From: Actinoplanes lobatus
GTDB taxonomy: Bacteria; Actinomycetota; Actinomycetes; Mycobacteriales; Micromonosporaceae
Direction: 5' to 3'
Assembly: GCF_014205215.1 (NCBI RefSeq)
Contig: NZ_JACHNC010000001.1
Span: forward strand, 8,800,501 to 8,864,500
DNA: 64,000 nt
The position numbers and the translations under genes are program-made. The notes under the pieces are model-generated. The model was not told the origin of the DNA. It searched no databases and saw only the letters and a list, made by a program, of their open reading frames with translations. This document shows positions 61,636 through 64,000 of this stretch, one piece after another. Position 1 is the first letter of the stretch; each line of letters begins with the position of its first letter.

Positions 61636-62454
61636 ATGCAGATACGCCCCGCGGAACTGGCGGCGATCCGTGCCGGTGATGTCGATGTGGCATTCCGCCG
61701 GTGGGAACAGCCTCGCGTCAGGATCGGTACCCGGATGCGTACCGCGGTCGGACTGGTTGAGATCACATCCGTCGACCGCGTGCCGGTGAGTTCGCTGACC
61801 GCCGCGGACGCCCGCCGGGCCGGTGCGGTGTCCCTGGCCGCGCTCCGGCGGGGGTTGGACCGTGTGCACCCCGACCGGCCGATTTATCGGATCGGGCTTA
61901 GGTACGCGGACGTCGACCCTCGGCACGCGCTGCGCGACGCGGTTCCCGACGCTGCGGAGATCGACACGATCGTCGCGTGGCTCGACCGGCTCGACCAGGC
62001 CTCGCCGACCGGGCCCTGGACTCGGGAAACCCTCCTGCTGATCGACGAACTGCCGGCCACCCGGGCACCTGACCTCGCACAACGGGCGGGGCGCGACACC
62101 CCGGCGTTCAAACAGAATGTGCGCAAGCTGAAGGAACGCGGTCTGACCGAATCGCTCGACATCGGCTACCGGCTTTCGGCGCGCGGCGCCGCCGTCCTGG
62201 ACCACGAGGGACATCCCCGGCCGTCCCTGGGCCGACCGGAGCCGGAGCCGGGTGTTCCGCTGCCGCACCTCGGCGCAGCCGCGACCCGCGCGCTCACCGC
62301 GCACGGCCTCATTCGCCTTGAGCAGGTCGCCAGGCTCACCGAGAGCGAGGTGCGAGCACTGCACGGAGTCGGGCCGTACGCCCTTGACCATCTCCGAGCA
62401 GCGATGGAAGCGGCCGGTCTGGCCTTCCGTGGCGATCCCACAGAATCAGGGTGA
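61636..62454 (+). CDS. ASCH-like and helix-hairpin-helix protein
   Basis: About 272 residues. The N-terminal part (MQIRPAELAAIRAGDVDVAFRRW...VRIGTRMRTAVGLVEITSVDRV) matches the ASCH RNA-binding-like fold. The middle (AFKQNVRKLKERGLTESLDIGYRLSARGAAVL) looks like a winged helix. The C-terminus (LTESEVRALHGVGPYALDHLRAAMEAAGL) is a helix-hairpin-helix DNA-binding end. It is probably a nucleic-acid-binding protein. GTG at 61621 is an alternative start. No obvious operon partner. Function unknown. Confidence 0.75.
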   Translation: MQIRPAELAAIRAGDVDVAFRRWEQPRVRIGTRMRTAVGLVEITSVDRVPVSSLTAADARRAGAVSLAALRRGLDRVHPDRPIYRIGLRYADVDPRHALRDAVPDAAEIDTIVAWLDRLDQASPTGPWTRETLLLIDELPATRAPDLAQRAGRDTPAFKQNVRKLKERGLTESLDIGYRLSARGAAVLDHEGHPRPSLGRPEPEPGVPLPHLGAAATRALTAHGLIRLEQVARLTESEVRALHGVGPYALDHLRAAMEAAGLAFRGDPTESG

Positions 62455-62536
62455 CCTGATCCAACGGCTGGCGCTGCGGCCAACACCGCAAGGCGGCGTC
62501 GCGGAGCCGATGAGCTGTGCCGAGCCACCGCGGCGT

Positions 62537-63004
62537 CTATCCGCTTGCTACACCCAAAATCTTCACAAGATTCAAGAGGGTGTCTTCGACGAATACGTTC
62601 TTGGCAGTGAGAGCCTGTGCGACCACCGTCGAATCGACGCTGCTACCGGCTTCACGGGCCCAGCCGACGATATGAGCAATCGCCTCTGGCAGCGGCTGCT
62701 CGAGTGCTGGCGCACCCAATTCTTCCGCGGTTTCCGGGTGCAGATAGACATGCCAGTGGTTGCCGCCAGGACTGGTGGCTTCCACGTCCGCGACGTCGCT
62801 GTCGAAGATGTAGGCGCACAACGCCGGTGCGCGGGTGACGGCAACCACCTCCTGCGGCTTCAGCGGTGAGTCTCTGTCAACCCACATGCAGCGCCAGCCG
62901 TCGTCGAAAACCAGTTCGTCAAGGACAGGCATCTCTCCGCTCAGCGATGAGCCGGCCACCGGCTGCTCGAACCGCGCGACGACGATCACTCCCGAATAAC
63001 CCAT
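62537..63004 (-). CDS. Uncharacterised cytoplasmic protein
   Basis: A 155-residue soluble protein: MGYSGVIVVARFEQPVAG, DDGWRCMWVDRDSPLKPQEVVAVTRAPALCAYIFDSDVADVEA, then HWHVYLHPETAEELG and a helical C-terminus. GGAGGC precedes the ATG at 63004. The composition is less GC-biased than its neighbours. I do not recognise a family; it could be an immunity-type or SUKH-like small protein, but no motif proves it. Confidence 0.7.
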   Translation of the reverse strand: MGYSGVIVVARFEQPVAGSSLSGEMPVLDELVFDDGWRCMWVDRDSPLKPQEVVAVTRAPALCAYIFDSDVADVEATSPGGNHWHVYLHPETAEELGAPALEQPLPEAIAHIVGWAREAGSSVDSTVVAQALTAKNVFVEDTLLNLVKILGVASG

Positions 63005-63185
63005 CCTGCCTCCTTACGGGTTGCTCGACGTATTTTGGCGCATCATCGTGGTGGGGCTTGAACATGGGCCGTGCCCCCGCCACGGACCACGCGATTCGGG
63101 TCGCCCTCGGCATTGCACTCCGATGACGCGGTGGGCTGGTCCGGAGCGGCACTTGTGCTGGGAGCCGGAGGTCTGAACGGCGAAC

Positions 63186-64000
63186 TCAGGCAGGGTGGCG
63201 CATCGGTTCCGGGATCAGGCCGAGGAGTGCCAGGCCGTGGGCGAAGCCGTCGTCCGTGGCCGTCCTGGTGGTGAAGGTGGCGGCGGCGCGTACCGCTGGG
63301 TGGGCGTTGCCCATCGCGACCGAACGGCCGCAGCAGGCGAACATCGGAAGGTCGTTGGGCATGTCGCCGAAGGCGACGGCCTCCTCCGGGGTGCGGCCGA
63401 GCACGGTGAGCCCGCGCCGGATCCCGGTCGCCTTGTCGACGCCGAGCGGGTTGACGTCGACCAGACGCTCCGCCGAGTAGGTCAGGTTGAGCCGGCCGGC
63501 GAAACCGGCGGCGGTGAGCTGGGCGATCAGGTCGTCCGAGGTCAGTGTGGGGTGCCGGATGGCGGCGGCGTAGCCGGGGCGGTCCGCGAGGGCGTCCGGC
63601 TCGACGGCTCGCCACGGCTCCCGCGGCGCCCGGCCGCGGAGTTCGAGGTAGGCGGGCGTCATCTTCCAGACGTCCACGCCGAACACCGACATGCCCGCGC
63701 CCGGCACCGTGCCGACGAACGCGGCGAGGTCAGCCAGGTCCGTGGTGGCGATGGTCTCCTGCCAGAGGATCTCACCGGTCGCCGGAGCCCAGCCGAGAGC
63801 GCCACCGTTGCCGACGACCAGGGCGAGATGTTCCGCGAACAGGCCCAGCCGGGAGACACCGGCCGGGGTTCGCGCGGTCACGGCCACGAGTGGAACGTCC
63901 CGGTCTCGCAGCGCGGCCGCGGCGGCCAGCGTGGCGGAACTGATCGTGTCCCCGTGCGGAACGACCGTTCCGTCGAGATCGGTGACCACGACCCGGCAGG
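63186..64000 (-). CDS. HAD superfamily phosphatase, Cof type (5' end may lie beyond the window)
   Basis: About 268 residues visible. Motif I is VVTDLDGTVV with the nucleophile Asp and acid-base Asp, motif II is VAVTARTPAG, the Cof C2-type cap spans about 85-190 and motif III/IV is AVAFGDMPNDLPMFACCG. Such enzymes hydrolyse sugar phosphates or pyridoxal/FMN phosphates. GTG at 63989 could be the start, but the frame stays open (CRVV before TDLDG), so the true start is probably outside. Confidence 0.88.
   Translation of the reverse strand, partial: CRVVVTDLDGTVVPHGDTISSATLAAAAALRDRDVPLVAVTARTPAGVSRLGLFAEHLALVVGNGGALGWAPATGEILWQETIATTDLADLAAFVGTVPGAGMSVFGVDVWKMTPAYLELRGRAPREPWRAVEPDALADRPGYAAAIRHPTLTSDDLIAQLTAAGFAGRLNLTYSAERLVDVNPLGVDKATGIRRGLTVLGRTPEEAVAFGDMPNDLPMFACCGRSVAMGNAHPAVRAAATFTTRTATDDGFAHGLALLGLIPEPMRHPA

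Noticed and set aside
60480-62500. A possible repeat: CTGAT-x-CAACGG and CCGCAAGGCGGCG occur near both 60480-60560 and 62456-62502
   Set aside because: The spacing between the two pieces differs (about 75 and 45 bp) and the intervening sequence does not match. Two short GC-rich matches are not enough.

Overview
The window is high-GC actinobacterial chromosome. GTG and TTG starts, ATGA/GTGA stop-start overlaps, LysR/TetR/PadR/MarR/LacI/MerR regulators in divergent pairs and two NarL-type two-component systems all fit a filamentous soil actinomycete. Micromonosporaceae, perhaps Actinoplanes, is my inference from general resemblance, not a database result. No rRNA, tRNA, CRISPR array or prophage was seen.

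Layout. 1-3.6 kb: the start of iolB, a GNAT acetyltransferase coupled to an APC permease, and a GPP34 protein. 3.6-5.8 kb: an extradiol (DODA-type) dioxygenase gene split by a complete ISAs1-family element with a 10-bp target duplication. 5.8-10.1 kb: a TerC-like membrane protein, a GC-rich minisatellite, an APC permease with a long repetitive tail and a small membrane protein. 10.1-14.3 kb: a response regulator and sensor kinase separated by three tandem copies of a 77-bp unit, each a 26-codon microORF, opposite an ABC exporter. 14.3-23.0 kb: a secreted metallopeptidase, a cyclase-family hydrolase, a MerR regulator with a VIT-VWA protein, a membrane-anchored ricin-type lectin, a second acetyltransferase and a small gene fused to an IS256-type remnant.

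23.5-31.4 kb: a cassette of glycosyltransferase, methyltransferase, (alpha/alpha)6-barrel protein, second methyltransferase and polytopic membrane protein, then a two-subunit molybdenum hydroxylase (iorAB-like) and a CPBP protease. 31.7-38.3 kb: a dienoyl-CoA-reductase-like flavoenzyme, an enoyl-CoA hydratase and a PadR regulator, then the NAD(P) transhydrogenase pair pntAB. 38.4-45.5 kb: an amine oxidase whose C-terminal module sits at its N-terminus (apparent circular permutation), a LacI regulator, a MEDS/anti-sigma protein with a two-component pair, and a multicopper oxidase.

45.5-50.2 kb: a polyamine catabolic operon. Agmatine deiminase, N-carbamoylputrescine amidase and a flavin amine oxidase would convert agmatine through putrescine to 4-aminobutanal. 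An aminoglycoside-adenylyltransferase-like gene is attached at its end and a divergent TetR repressor faces it. 50.2-64 kb: a NamZ-type muramidase, a DMT transporter carrying several internal repeats, two LysR regulators, a DapA-like aldolase, a beta-propeller protein, a flavin monooxygenase of the acyl-CoA-dehydrogenase fold, an azoreductase with a divergent MarR regulator, a HEAT-repeat protein, a tiny secreted-peptide gene, an ASCH/HhH protein and a partial HAD phosphatase.

Two signals cross regions. Inverted repeats of the form TTGAA-NN-TTCAA lie both before the interrupted dioxygenase and between azoreductase and marR, suggesting one quinone/aromatic-stress regulon. A 79-103 bp repeat with conserved ends lies at or just after the 3' end of four unrelated genes, always in the gene's own orientation.
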